Assembly: GCF_035046485.1 (NCBI RefSeq)
Contig: NC_085137.1
Span: forward strand, 477,735,396-477,799,395
Direction: 5' to 3'
DNA: 64,000 nucleotides
Source of the DNA: Aedes albopictus
Taxonomy: Eukaryota; Arthropoda; Insecta; Diptera; Culicidae
Below the pieces are notes generated by a model. That model saw only the letters and a program-made list of their open reading frames with translations, was not told the DNA's origin and did no database searches. Positions 44,640 through 55,784 of the stretch are shown piece by piece. Numbering within the stretch: position 1 is the stretch's first letter; each line of letters opens with the position of its first letter. Position numbers and translations under genes: made by a program.

Positions 44640-46973
44640 TGCCTCTCTGTGGCAACCCTGGATCCGTCTCAATAAAAAGTTTTCGTCCTGCAACATACTG
44701 GTGGTCATGCCATTTGCACTCAAATACGATGGCCAGAAATTCACGTTAAATTGGGTTTTTAAATTTTGAAAAATGTCTTGTTTTTTCAATTTCATACGAA
44801 AGAGCATCTTTTTCTGAGCCACTATGATTTTTTTTCAGATTTTTAGAACTTTATTTTGGTGAATAAAATCAATTTCAAAGAGATTTTTTGAAATCACCTT
44901 TTGACAGCTGGGCAACTGTTTGACAGCTCCGCCCAGTACAAAATGCGACGAGGGGTGAATCGACAAATCGCTCCCATACAAACTTCAAATTGATTTTTAA
45001 ATAGGTTCCCGGGCACCAAAATTCATGAAAATTTGGATTTCGGCTCAGTTTGGCATGCAGATTCCGAATTTGGAAATATCTCAACACCGTTAAAGAAGCC
45101 AATTGACGCATAGTTCTTTTCCGTGCTAGTCAGTGTCCTTGACGCATAGGCAATTGGCTTCTTTAACGGTGTTGAGATAATTCGATATTCTGAATCTGCA
45201 TGTCAAACTGAGCCGAAATCCAAATTTTCATGAATCTCGGAGCCCGGGAACCTATTTAAAAATCAATTTGAAGTTTGTATGGGAACGATTTGTCGAATCA
45301 CCCCTTGTCGCAGTTTGTACTGGGCGGAGCTGTCAAACAGTTGCCCAGCTGTCAAAAGGTGATTTCAAAAAATTTCTTTGAAATTGATTTTAGGTACCAA
45401 AATAAGGTTCTAAAAATCTGAAAAAAATCATAGTGGCTCAGAAAAAGGTGCTCTTTCCTATAAAATCAAAAAATCAAGATATTTTTCTTAATTTAAAAAC
45501 CCAATTGGCCTACCGCCTTGCAGCAGAATGTATTCATCACCGAGTTGACTTAGGTACATCGCACTGCATTGTCAGGGGCTCGGATGGATCGTAATATCGA
45601 AGCATTGGTGTAGCAAGAGTTTTATGCATAATAACCAAAAAATGGGCCAAAACTATCAATGTCGCTTACGTCACTTTGCAGAATTACGGCAGTGTTGGCG
45701 TGACCAATCACTTGATTTGTCCAAATGCATCCGCTGCTTCTTTGTCCCATTTAAAATCGACGTGTTCTCGTGTCAATCTTCTCAACGGAGCGCTAACATC
45801 TGCTAGTATAGGCATGAACCGCCTCAGGTATTTTATCAATCCTAGGAAGAAACGACATCAGATGCTTCTTGTCCGACGGTTATGGAATATTCAAAACAGT
45901 GGAAAGCTTGTTTGGATCCGGTTTCACTCCTTTGTCTGTTATTAGGTTTTCGGGCATTTGACTGAACGCCGTTTGATCGAATGTCATTTGGCCGAAAGGG
46001 TCGTTAGGCCGAATTCTGATCAAAAGAATTTAGAAGCGTGGCAAACTCTGGATAACATTCTAGCTGCCAATATGACCATTAGAAATATTTCCTTCGCATA
46101 ATCATAGGTATCTAGTTTTACCATTGAGGGATTAGCTGGCGTTGAACGGTGAATATTTTTCCTTCTTTGAATCAGAGGCTGTTCGTAGACTTACGCTGAT
46201 AAAGAAAATAGTGACATGATCACTTAAGTTCATCTTTACTTTTTCGGCCAAATGACCCAGAGCCCTGTTAAAATATTACCAAGGAACGGCACCAACGATA
46301 GCACCACTATTGCCTTCAATCGGTTTAGCTTCAATCGTCGCTCCCGGTACCTCTGCATTACTGTTTCCAAATTCTGGTTGTGGACCAACATCGCCTCTTC
46401 TGAGTCACCGCACCCAAACATGATATCGTCAGCAATGTAACGTACTACACGGTCACCCGCTGCTGAGCTTTCTGATATATGTACTTCGGCTGCCGACGAT
46501 ATTCCAAACGGTATCCGCTTCCAGCAGTACGCGCCCATCGGAGTCCAAAATGCCGTCAAATCAACACTTCGCTCGTCCAGGTCCAGATGCCAGAAACCGT
46601 TTTTGGCGTCCAGTACTGCAGCATCTCTTCTATGATTGGTATTTCATGGTTTGCCCTTATGGCTGCTCGATTCAACTCTGTTGGATCCAAACGCAAACAT
46701 AATTTGCTTCCTTTTTAACCAGCACCAAGTTGCAAAGCAAGTCCATGTGCCTGTTGACCGGTTCTACTATTTCCTTTTTTCTAGACCCCCAATATTGGCC
46801 TGGAACTCTGAAAGGTATGCCAAAGTAATACGCCGGGGCTTTTGCTGTGCCGCTGTAATAGAATCATCAATTTCGATTTTGAATTTTCCATCGAATTTAC
46901 CATCACCCCCCAACACGTCCTTGTACTTACTCAAGATCTCATCGGATTCTTACTTAAGCGTATTGAGGCTGTA
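44640..46973 (-). pseudogene. Ty3/gypsy-type pol remnant (RT-RNase H), interrupted
   Basis: On the minus strand from 46973: LSKYKDVLGGDG (protease-RT spacer), KFKIEIDDSI, an RT with VLDAKNGFWHLDLDE (about 46600), WKRIPFGISSA (about 46510), YIADDIMFGCG (catalytic box, about 46440-46410) and VPFLGNILT (about 46270). The thumb FMPILADVSAPLRRLTREHV follows at about 45830-45770, then the RNase H start with LRYYDPSEPLTMQCD (about 45590). After the hairpin element (44750-45512) the RNase H helix EFLAIVFECK and the AGRKLFIETD strand appear (about 44745-44680). Stops and shifts are frequent, so it is an old dead copy. Integrase, gag and LTRs are not recognised. Left of 44640 the reading fades. Confidence 0.8.
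44750..45512. mobile_element. Long hairpin element inside the gypsy RNase H
   Basis: ATTGGGTTTTTAAAT at the left and its complement at the right bound arms of about 370 bp. Complementary words include TTTTGACAGCTGGGCAACTG (about 44900 and 45350) and CAACACCGTTAAAGAAGCCA (45081 and about 45153). The loop is near 45120. The gypsy reading ends and resumes at its edges, with some bases of the domain missing. Confidence 0.8.
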
Positions 46974-47475
46974 CACACAGAGAAAAAAATTGTAAACACA
47001 ACTAAACTCTAGTTCAAATCAACCGATTTTTTTAGTTTACTATAGCGACAAACTGATTTCTAGTTCAAACTGAACTGTTCCATTGTTTGATAATACAAAT
47101 ATTTTCATTTGTCGAAATTATTGACAATTTGTTAGAACAAGCAGAGATTTGGTAGTTCCAACATATGATAATGGATTGTTTTAAACAACTGCACTTTTGC
47201 AACTAACAAAGCCAAATTGTGATTGTGTTAGTGACGCAACTTCTGCGGCAGCTCGGAAATCTATTTTTAGACACTCGTCAAGCGAATAAAAAAAGAACGA
47301 ATAAAAAAGGTGAAACCGACCAACTTTTTGTGGATGCTGTTTTGAGTACCTGCGTATAATCCATCATGGCGAAAATTGCACTTGGAAGTTGCGGTGATGA
47401 ATTTGTTACACCTTCTTCGTTGTGAAGAGGTTGGGGTAAGACTTAAGATGTAAGATATGTGAGTGCTTCCAGGCA

Positions 47476-49398
47476 GAGCCGTAGCATGGGGTTGGCCAGG
47501 TTGGCCCCCGCCAAGGGCACCAGCCTCTAAGGGGCGCCGAAAAGGTCTAAGGCTAGAAGGAACAGTATGATGCTCTTGTATGTTACCAAGACTTCAAAAT
47601 TTCTGATATTGATCGAGTGTTTTTTACATTACGTTATTCTCAAAAATTCGGTCTCTAGATTATTTCTCATGATGTTACCTGGGAATTTAGCTTGTTTTTT
47701 TTTATTTTGAGAAGCTATTTTAGTTTTTTGGAACAAGCAAAGCAAAATCAATAAGTTTTCGAAATTCTAGTAAAGGTTTTCTCTGAAAATTACTGGAAAC
47801 TTATTTATTGGCATATTTTAGAGTGTTTTCAACAAGTATCTTGAATAAAAAAATATTCAGACGATGCTTTCTGATCGTGTTATTGTTATTACCAATAAAT
47901 GTTTCTTTTGGCTTAAACTCCTGTAAATCTAACAAAAATCATTCAAGTCGTATTTACCCACAAAACAACCAGTGATTTTATTTATGTTCATGCCCTCAAA
48001 ACAAATATTTCGGGAATTTCTTCATAAATTTCACTAGGTTTTTCTTCGGATTTTGCTGGGTTTTTTAAGAAAATCTTTTAAAAAAAATATTTCAGAAATT
48101 CCTCAAAGGATTTCTTTGAAAAATTTTCAAAGAATTTCTCCAGAAATTCTCTCAAAATCTCCTCCAAAGATTATTAAAAAAAACAAAAAACATTTTTTTC
48201 TGGAGATTCCTACTAAAAATTCTCGAAGAATCCCTTCAGAAATGCCTTCAAGGAGGTTTTTAGGAAGTTATCTAGAAATTTATTCAGAAATGAGTCAAAG
48301 GATTCCTCTCGACATTTTTACATGGATATTTAATAATTTCCTTCAATGGATTCCTGCAAAAAATGTCTATAAGGATTATTAAGTAACGCTTCAGTAGATT
48401 TGTTTAGTAATTCCTCCAGATATTCCATTAGAAATTACTATAGGGATTTCTTCAGAAGTCCCTCTGAGAATGAATTCTTTCAGAAATTCTTCTAGGGATT
48501 TTTGAAAGAAAATCTTCTTTGAAACTGTACCATGCTCACTCGGGATTGATCCATAAATTTCTGCTAGAATTTCACTAGAAAACTTTTCATGAATGTCTTC
48601 ATAAATTCCTCCATAAAATTATAAATTTAGAATTTATTCAGAAATTTCTACAGGTTTTCCGTTACAAAAACTGCCACTTCATCCAAAATTTCTTCATGAA
48701 TTGCTCCATGAATTCCTGAAAAAATTACTCCATGAATTCCATTTAGAATGCTTACTTAAATTTCTTGAAGATTTCAATCATTTATTCCTCCGGATAAATG
48801 CAGGAATTCTTCCAGAATCTCTTTCATAATTTCATTCAATGAATCCAGCAAAAATTCTTCCAGAGATTTTAACAAAAACTCAAATAGAGATTCCTTCAGG
48901 AATTTCTCCTGGTGTTCCTTCATTTCCATGGTTTGTCTAATGATTCCTGATGATTTTCTTATAGATCTTCTAAGAAGTATTTTGATTGAACTTCAGAAGA
49001 AACTTTTGGTGAAGCTATTAGAAATTCTGGTAAAATTAATTGAAGCTATAGCCAAAGATTAGTAAAAACGTTTGAGGATTTCTGAAAGCTCCTGAAATTC
49101 AACTCAATGTTTATGAAAACAAAATTCATCCTAAAAAATCCGAGAAAACTACGATTTCATCAAAAAATGTATGCATCATTCATGTTAAGAATCTGAAATG
49201 TCAATTCTAGCTATTGTATTGGTCTTAGTATGATTCTTGAAATGCAAAATGTGTTCGTACTTATACTCTTTGAAAACTCTAGTGAAAGCATACTTATAAC
49301 TTTGAATAAAAAAATAAGCAAAATAATAATCTTTAATTGTCGTGGGGCGCCAATCTGGATGCTTGCCAAGGGCGCTGTGGGACCACGCTACGGCTCTG
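47476..49398. mobile_element. hAT-type element carrying 12-bp repeats, with 8-bp target duplication
   Basis: The left end CAGAGCCGTAGCATGG and right end CCACGCTACGGCTCTG are hAT-style inverted repeats. CTTCCAGG occurs directly outside both ends (47468-47475 and 49399-49406), a perfect 8-bp duplication. It is 1923 bp long. Its middle (about 48000-49000) is a degenerate 12-bp repeat array, and no transposase is readable. Confidence 0.85.
48000..49000 (+). repeat. Degenerate 12-bp array inside the hAT element
   Basis: Words such as TTCAGAAATTCC and TTCCTCCAGATATTCC recur at multiples of about 12 bp in one orientation; the same family as 23.7-27.4 kb but more decayed. Open frames here are periodicity artefacts. 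Confidence 0.65.
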
Positions 49399-49908
49399 CT
49401 TCCAGGCCATGTTTATGGACCTTATTTTGTAGAAACAAATGGAGTTTCAAACGTTATGTAGAATGTTGGTAATTGGTTGATTTTATCGATAAACTCAAAG
49501 TTAGAACAATGAAATAAAACTTTTAAATAAGTTAATTCTCAATTTGAAAATCAACCATGCGTTTTGTTGTTTCAAACAAGCGTCATTTTTCTGCGTGTAC
49601 ATGTCATGTACCTGGAATATGCCTACACGCTAAAACCGCTCAGGACTAAAGCTTATGATTTCCAGACTTCACCCAAAATGTGTAACACTTACACATTCAC
49701 AAAATCAGCTCCTGCGTCCACAAAATCGTGAAATTCGCAAAAAAAAAAATGTACGGCAATCTAGTTAGGTTTACTAGTGACCTTGGTAAACAAAAAATAT
49801 CGACATTTCGCATCTAGAAGAGTGTACGAGTTGTTTTTGTGAATGTCTAACTGTTACGCATTTTTGGTGTGGTCTGGAAATATGCAAGTATAAGTAGATC
49901 TTACATAA

Positions 49909-50077
49909 TTCTCTTCATCGACTCTCTCTTCTGCAAATTAAAGTGATTAAATTCAATCGAACTTTTTTACACTTAGACGCTAGATTGCATCGCAACCTAG
50001 CGATTTATGACCAAAAAGTTCAACCATACCTGCATCTTGTCACTTTAATTTGCAGAAGAGAGAGTCGATGAAGAGAA
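49909..50077. mobile_element. Hairpin MITE
   Basis: TTCTCTTCATCGACTCTCTC and its complement bound 169 bp; the arms also share CTGCAAATTAAAGTGA. The central loop has CTAGATTGCATCGCAACCTAG. Non-coding. Confidence 0.8.
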
Positions 50078-51117
50078 CTCTCTCATGTTACTTTCGCCCT
50101 TATTTAAACTCAATGTAGATATATTCCTTGCTTTCACGAGCTCCTTCCACATCTGATGGCTTTGAGGAGTTATGCTACCTGATGACAGTTGAGTAGTTTA
50201 CATTAAGCGTGTTGTTGACAGTCGAGTGAAGGCAGCAGAGCAGGAAAGAAGGATCAATGTGCAGGATCCGCTAGGAGGACGTTCAGTGTCCAGTCCGGGT
50301 TCGTTCCGGTGAGGTTTCCAGAACGGTTTAATATAAAGAATTCCATAGATGCCAGCGATAATCAGATTCTCCAAACCTTCTTGCTACAGAGCGTTACTAT
50401 AACCACACTTCTTCACTTTCCTTTTCATCCTCTTCACAAAATATTTGCCATTCTTTCGCCTTCTTAAGACGAATTATTATTGACTTAATTATTGACAAAT
50501 CGTCTTGAACCCTGCTCGTTTTACTCGAACATCTGTCTACGGTACAAGATGTTTTCACACAGGGGGGGAAATTGTACACGAACGTTCCCGTATGCGTGAG
50601 AATTTTTTCGTTAGCAACGAAAAAATTCACCCGAAGAGACCCGAAGTTGAGCCGAAATTTCTTATAACAAACCCGACCAGCTGTTGGTGAGTTTTCTGAA
50701 AGTGTCGAAATATCACTGAAAAGTAGCAAACATCGACAGTTTTTGCTACCAGATCTCATCAGAGGGATACTTGCTAGTAATTTCCCTACAATTTCCTAAT
50801 TTATTTGCACATTTGAAGAAATTTTCTGTTTTATGGTGCAAAAAGTTTCCATAATAAATTCCAATCGTGAACCGAAAGAACAGAAAAAGAATAAGAAACT
50901 CAGAAAGTTCACCGAAAAACGGAAAAATTCACCAGCCGTCGGCCACGCACACGACCATACTATCTTTATACCCGTCTTGGTTTTCACACCTCTTCCAAAA
51001 TTGCATCCGGTTGTGCCTTTTGAGTCGTAGTCAGTGGAAGCTCGTCAATCATCATCACTGCATTCGCTCCAATGACAGCCATCAGCGTTGCTACTTATTG
51101 TGCCGCCGGTATTCTAA
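50078..51117. other. Intergenic stretch
   Basis: No gene. A small perfect stem, GAATTTTTTCGTTAGC with its partner AACGAAAAAATTC, lies at about 50601-50628. Overlapping short frames on both strands look like chance. Confidence 0.3.
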
Positions 51118-51282
51118 GGGGCCGTGCACAAATTACGTCACGCTTTTAGGGGGGAGAGGGGGTTTGGCAGAGCGTGACGACCCATATAAAAATATTGAGG
51201 TCCCATACAAAAAGTGTGACATAGGGGGGAGGGGGGGTTGAAAAAGGTCGAATTTTGCGTGACATAATTTGTGCATCACCCC
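51118..51282. mobile_element. MITE with TAA target duplication
   Basis: GGGGCCGTGCACAAATTACG and the imperfect complement TAATTTGTGCATCACCCC bound 165 bp, with TAA directly outside both ends (51115-51117, 51283-51285). A 3-bp TWA-type duplication fits PIF/Harbinger-derived MITEs. The truncated sister copy is at 11369-11520. Confidence 0.8.
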
Positions 51283-51411
51283 TAAATAACATGATTTGGT
51301 GTTGACAGTCTGGCATACTAAATAATTTATTGTTCTTGTTTACATAGGGTGATTCATTATATTGTGTAATAGGGTGGTCTCTAGGTATCCTGGTGGTTAA
51401 GGCTATCACAC

Positions 51412-51600
51412 TTAATTCAGATTGCCGGGATATCAGCATTTTTCCATTATTTTGCCGAGATTTGCACAGCCGAGTAATCTGCAAACAACAATTTTGCTGA
51501 GATCTCAGCAATTTTGACAGTTCATTGCTGAGCTTCGGCAATCGTTTTGCTGAAAGTCAGCTAACAAATGTCACTTTTTGCTGGGTATCAGCTGATAGTT
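51412..51600. repeat. Cluster of TTGCTGA palindromes
   Basis: TTGCTGAGATCTCAGCAA is a perfect 18-bp palindrome (about 51493-51510), surrounded by GCCGGGATATCAGC, TTGCTGAGCTTCGGCAA and TTGCTGGGTATCAGC. Probably the inside of a MITE with internal transposase sites; no outer termini were fixed. Confidence 0.5.
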
Positions 51601-51903
51601 TTACAGAGCAGACGGCTGTGCGCGTTTTTGCCGAGCCCGCAGATCTGTTTTGAGTGTGATGGACTCGATTCCCCACGCTGACTAACACCGACACCGCGGC
51701 TGTGCTGGTCGCTCTCAAAATGACCCTCTTTACATGCCGCACATTATATGTGTTGCATGGGCCTTACTCATTCATGTGTTGGGGGGGGTGAAGGTTCCAC
51801 CATGTGTGGAAAACACACATTCTGTGGAACGCCTGGAATATGGAATCCGCTTCCATACTTGTTTTTGTTTTGGGACGTTGAAATAAAAATGCAATTTTCA
51901 TGA
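51601..51903. other. Intergenic stretch
   Basis: Nothing recognised; short GC-richer patch at 51600-51730. Confidence 0.25.
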
Positions 51904-52009
51904 TTTTCAGGGATTTTTTCCATCGAATAGCTGAAGCAGTTGGAAATGCGTCAAAAACATTTCCATTTCCATCTGCTTTCCAGCTCTTCGATGGAAAAAA
52001 TCCCGAAAA
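51904..52009. mobile_element. Short hairpin MITE
   Basis: TTTTCAGGGATTTTTTCCAT and ATGGAAAAAATCCCGAAAA are complementary ends of arms of about 45 bp that also share TTGGAAATG/CATTTCCA. Non-coding. Confidence 0.65.
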
Positions 52010-52225
52010 TCCACCTCATGTTTACTTGTGCCAAACTGTTTGGCCGCGGCTCGGGAGACGTTTGACTGTTCCGTTTCCACCGAGCCGCACAAAAATGAGT
52101 ATGAGGCCGGGAACACATGGAATGTGTGTGGCGCGCACACATTTTAAACACATTCGGTCATTTGTGCATGTGTTGCAGCGCTCTGTGCGTTGCCAACACA
52201 GCCGATGAGCGAGAAAAAAATAGCG

Positions 52226-52368
52226 TGCCGTTCCGGTCGGGAACATTTTCTCGACTCCCTGGGCATAGTGTATCATTGTGCTTGCCTATAATATGGAAGC
52301 GCTCAAAGAACACTAGGTTGAAGATAGGCAGGTAAGTAGAGCCATACAGGAAAAGAAGAAGAAGAACA
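52226..52368 (+). repeat. Feilai-like SINE, 3' fragment
   Basis: GTTCCGGTCGGGAACATTTT, CTGGGCATAGTGTATCATTG, AGAACACTAGGTTGAAGATA and an AAGAAGAAGAA tail match the copy at 5175-5396, with an internal deletion after TTGCC. Confidence 0.75.
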
Positions 52369-53329
52369 GGGTGGATCAAATTGTAACTTCCTCAAAGTTT
52401 AAGCTTATCTTTGTCATTCCCCTCCTCAGGGAAGCGAAAGATTTCTCAACTGATCTTCGAACGTTGCTCAGTATCGTCTGCAAAACCAAGAATCATTATG
52501 GCAGCCCAAGTAACAATGCCTATGGTTTCTGTCATGGATTTGATAAAACCTTATAGCTTTAATGAAATATTTCATACTGAGATGTTGTTTTAAAGAAATA
52601 ACTTACCAGTCTCAGTCCTCAGCAGCCATAGTCGTGCTTTACTTAAGTTAAGAATTACTTTTAACGGCTTCACCTGCTCTCACCTTGGTTTCAAACCAGG
52701 CCAAATTCCTGACGACTTTCTTTAGTTCTTGGTTGAGGCTGCGCCGCTCCTGGGCCTGCCTCTGATCCGTGCCCTGCAAAATCCAGGCCAACACTTTCAC
52801 TACCGTACAGCGAAGATTTCATGTTTGAGTTCGGGCATCGGACGCCATTTTGCTGCTAAACTTTTGGAAGCTTATTGTGGGGTATGAACAAAGCTGAGTG
52901 GCATTCCCCATGCGTGTATTTCCCCTAGCAAGCATCAGTGACAGCCAGCACCATGACGGGGTCGTCGTCAGTGTGATGCTGCCTCATTGACGAGTGGACT
53001 GTTGGCGAAGCAAGTCGCCATCACCGTGAGGTTCCGTATTATGCCAAGTGATTCTACTGCAGTTTGCTAAGATGGCTGGGAACGGATTGTTTCCAGTGAG
53101 TTGCCCGGTATTCACACTTATAAGTTTCAAAATTCTCCTCTGCTTGCCCTGCTACCGTAAAGCTGGGAGGATTCACCGAGTTTACATCCAAGTCTTGTTG
53201 TTTGACGTTGATGGTAAGACCTGCCGATTATGAAGTGGAACAATAGATAATATACATTGTAGACTCTACACTGTAGAGTGAAAAAAGTCAGCGAAAATAT
53301 TTTTTTTTTTATTCTACAACCTTTTATTC
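52369..53329. other. Intergenic stretch with a coding-like minus-strand patch
   Basis: On the minus strand, about 52845-52690 reads VVKVLAWILQGTDQRQAQER followed by RSLNQELKKVVRNLAWFETK and a GTGAGA donor-like site. The residue pattern looks protein-like but I cannot name a family and see no start. The plus frame 53048-53233 has a hydrophobic segment but no support. Confidence 0.3.
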
Positions 53330-53519
53330 TTTAACCTAGGGCTGGTGGGTTGTGTGGAAGGCCTCACAAAACTAATGAAATGCTATCCAAATGAATGCTG
53401 TTCATTCAAATTAGGCATATTCACGTGGAAATTAGTTCATTTAGCCGAAAAACGACGTATATATATTCTTCAATTTTGGAGAGCTACGCCCCCAACTACG
53501 TCATGAGTTGACGCCTATG
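53330..53519. mobile_element. Partial MITE of the GCGCCAACTTG family
   Basis: The right half (TTAGGCATATTCACGTG, GGAGAGCTACGCCCCCAACT, TGAGTTGACGCCTATGACG) aligns with 2127-2318; the left terminus is degraded. Confidence 0.6.
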
Positions 53520-53660
53520 ACGCTCACTAATGCTTATCCTCATGCTCAATACTTCCATTACAAAAAGTTCGTGGATCCACCGGGAAACGAACCCGTCACA
53601 GTCAGCATGGTATTGCTGAAGACCTACATGTTTATCGTATCGGCTACATTGAACCCTTAA
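53520..53660 (-). repeat. tRNA-like SINE fragment
   Basis: The minus strand shows GTAGCCGATACGATAAAC (A-box-like) and GGGTTCGTTTCCCGG (B-box-like) about 50 bp apart, then unrelated tail. An open plus-strand frame here (AQYFHYKKF and onward) is an artefact of this repeat. Confidence 0.5.
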
Positions 53661-54105
53661 AAATAAAGATCTTCGAAGTGGGCAATTGTACAAAACACTA
53701 TCCTAATTGCGTCCACATCAAGCAAAAGCGGCTAGTCAAAGTGAGTCCATTTACCAATTTCGGCAAAATAATAATTATGTACCAGCCAATCTGAATTAAA
53801 GTATTGCTTTCAGTTCCAGTTCAAAATTCACCGCCCCCAGACTGGTACCACGTTCAACTATGCTCGAGATACACCCTTTCAAGTGTGTCTATCTAGTGCT
53901 GGTGCCCGATCGTGAACTTCAACTTGACACGAGCCTTTTTTATACAACACAGGTGCGAACACGTATTTTGTGATCCGGTTTGGATTCAATTTTTTAGGGC
54001 GTTCTGCTGTTCAGCTTGCACATTACGAGGAATTGTTGGAGCTCGCAGAAACTAACAACGATATGATAGATATTTATATTGTAGAAGTGAATGTTTGTTT
54101 TTAAT
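53661..54105 (+). other. Candidate host exons, unconfirmed
   Basis: Three segments have coding character with splice-like borders: about 53662-53736 (KIKIFEVGNCTKHYPN, then a GTGAGT donor), about 53813-53955 (a TGCTTTCAG acceptor, with VYLVLVPDRELQLDTSLFY in one frame, then a CAG/GTGCGA donor) and about 53997-54102 (a TTTTTTAG acceptor, GRSAVQLAHYEELLELAETN, then a stop at about 54102). The phases do not join cleanly between the first two, so either the exon borders are wrong or this is a decayed gene or element. No family is recognised. Confidence 0.3.
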
Positions 54106-54379
54106 TAGAACTTCTATGTAGTTTTATTCATACCAATATTACTTTAAGATTTTCCTTCAAAATGTTCCCATTTCAAATCTTCTCTCTTCCACTTGGGTTA
54201 TATCTTCCTTCACATTCAAATTGCTCATGGATCTGAACCGTAGAATACGTCAATCGAAAATAGAACTAAATGCGATTAGATATACCGCTAGCATCAGCGC
54301 CAATTCCGACAAACTCCACACGTATAGCGATGTCGTGCAACATGTTTATTTTTGCTACCCATGCTACACCCTCATCCAC

Positions 54380-54960
54380 CCTGCAACATCGCGAGAGATC
54401 TAATCACCCCCAACGGCGTAGTCGGCCAGGTGATCGGGGGTGGTGCAGAGCGCGAGTGAGCACGAGAGAATGCCCATCATCGTCATCATCATCGTCGTCG
54501 CCGTTCAACCGTCCATCCGCGTCCGTCGTCGTGATGCCTCAGACATAACATACAGCAAACATCATGTTGAACATACGTGCACCGGCGCTCTGGTACGATG
54601 GCCGCGCGCACGGAACAATGTTTGAACTAAGTAAGTATAAGCATTCGTACGTAGAACACCGCGGACTTGACTTAAACTGACTGTTTTGTTGCAAATCTAT
54701 TATGGACGGACAATAAAACGGAGAACGGTGTGAGCGCACCTAGTAGGAAGACGACCACACGGAATAAGAAGAAAAAAATCGAGGAAATAGAACTGGTACG
54801 GTCGAACGAACGGACCAGGTGGACGGACGGACGAACGGCGCGACGACGCGGACACCCGAGTACATTGAGCCCGTATCGGAGTGCTGAAATCAAAGTCGGC
54901 TACTAAACGCTACTAAGTAAGTGTATTAAAGTCAAGGATTAGATTAGCACGAAAACGGGG
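54380..54960 (+). promoter_or_regulatory. GC-rich candidate promoter and untranslated first exon(s)
   Basis: GC content rises sharply and repeats are absent. Two strong splice donors in the same context occur, AACTAA/GTAAGTAT at 54631 and TACTAA/GTAAGTG at 54917, as expected of alternative 5' untranslated exons. No TATA box or long open frame is present. A downstream gene would have to lie beyond this window, since nothing coding follows. Confidence 0.35.
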
Positions 54961-55085
54961 CTCGTCGTCCGTCGGTTCGTGAACTGTTTAAGTCGCTGAG
55001 CTGCTGCGGTGATTGCACAGTGGTCGCACTTAGTAACTGAGACACTCAATTTGGGCAATTTTCCACTACAGCTCAGTCAATTTCA

Positions 55086-55331
55086 CATTATTGCAGACTA
55101 CATCCCAAATTGGACTATCACACTTTTTTTGATACGCCTAAAAAGTGTGATAAAAGTGCACATTTGCCTCGGATCGTCTCGACGTCTTCGGTGCACTTAT
55201 TCCTCTATTTACAAGGAATACGTACACCGATGACCTCAACTCGATCCGACGTGGTCCTGCGCTGCAATCACACTTTGAAGGTCTGTGCACACTATTGTAT
55301 CAGTCCAATTTGGGATGCAGTCAGCAATAAT
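55086..55331. mobile_element. Hairpin-ended MITE
   Basis: GACTACATCCCAAATTGGAC at the left pairs with GTCCAATTTGGGATGCAGTC at the right; the flanks CATTATTGC and GCAATAAT extend the pairing. The interior of about 190 bp is non-coding. Confidence 0.65.
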
Positions 55332-55369
55332 TGATTCAATTTTTTGAACACGGCTAAATAGTGTACGTA

Positions 55370-55581
55370 GGGTCTGGGACCATTTGGGCATGAGCACTTC
55401 TTTTGGGCACTTGCTGCTATAACTAAGTCAATTTTGAACCGAATGACTTGATTTTTGAGAAACGATCAGATACGCACAGTATCTAGCCATGTGCAGAAAT
55501 TCAAGTCAATCGGTTTGAAATTGACTGAGTTATAGCAGCAAGGCCCAAAATAGGTGCTCCTGCCCAAAAAGTCCCAGACCC
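55370..55581. mobile_element. TA-flanked hairpin MITE
   Basis: GGGTCTGGGACCATTTGGGC and the complement of its right end bound 212 bp, with TA outside (55368-55369, 55582-55583). The arms share GCTGCTATAACTAAGTCAAT. Non-coding. Confidence 0.8.
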
Positions 55582-55703
55582 TATCTCACCGTGCACGAAG
55601 AAGAATAACTCAATTGAAAAAAAAAAAGAATGAGTAATAGCGTAAAGGACCCCAAATTGGGACGCCCTGTTCAAAAGCTTCCGCGCCTTCTGCATTACCT
55701 ATT

Positions 55704-55780
55704 CTGCCGTTCTACGCCCAATTGTCCCATGTTATATGGGAATCGCATATAACATGAGACAATTATGCGTAAAACGACAG
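55704..55780. repeat. Short hairpin
   Basis: GTTCTACGCCCAATTGTCCC and its imperfect complement, with CATGTTATATG arms facing each other across a loop of about 8 bp. Probably a tiny MITE. Confidence 0.6.
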
Positions 55781-55784
55781 TATT

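Larger units (their letters stand above)
46974..49597. mobile_element. TA-flanked element with CACACAGAGAAAAA termini
   Basis: The ends CACACAGAGAAAAA and TTTTTCTGCGTG are imperfect inverted repeats with TA outside both (46972-46973, 49598-49599). It lies in the gypsy remnant: removing it joins LNTLK to a plausible upstream minus-strand reading. Its own sequence is only about 700 bp; the remainder is the hAT element inside it. Confidence 0.65.

Noticed and set aside
53515..53640. Exon-like frame reading AQYFHYKKF and onward
   Set aside because: It is the complement of a tRNA-like SINE head; the frame ends in stops at its edge.
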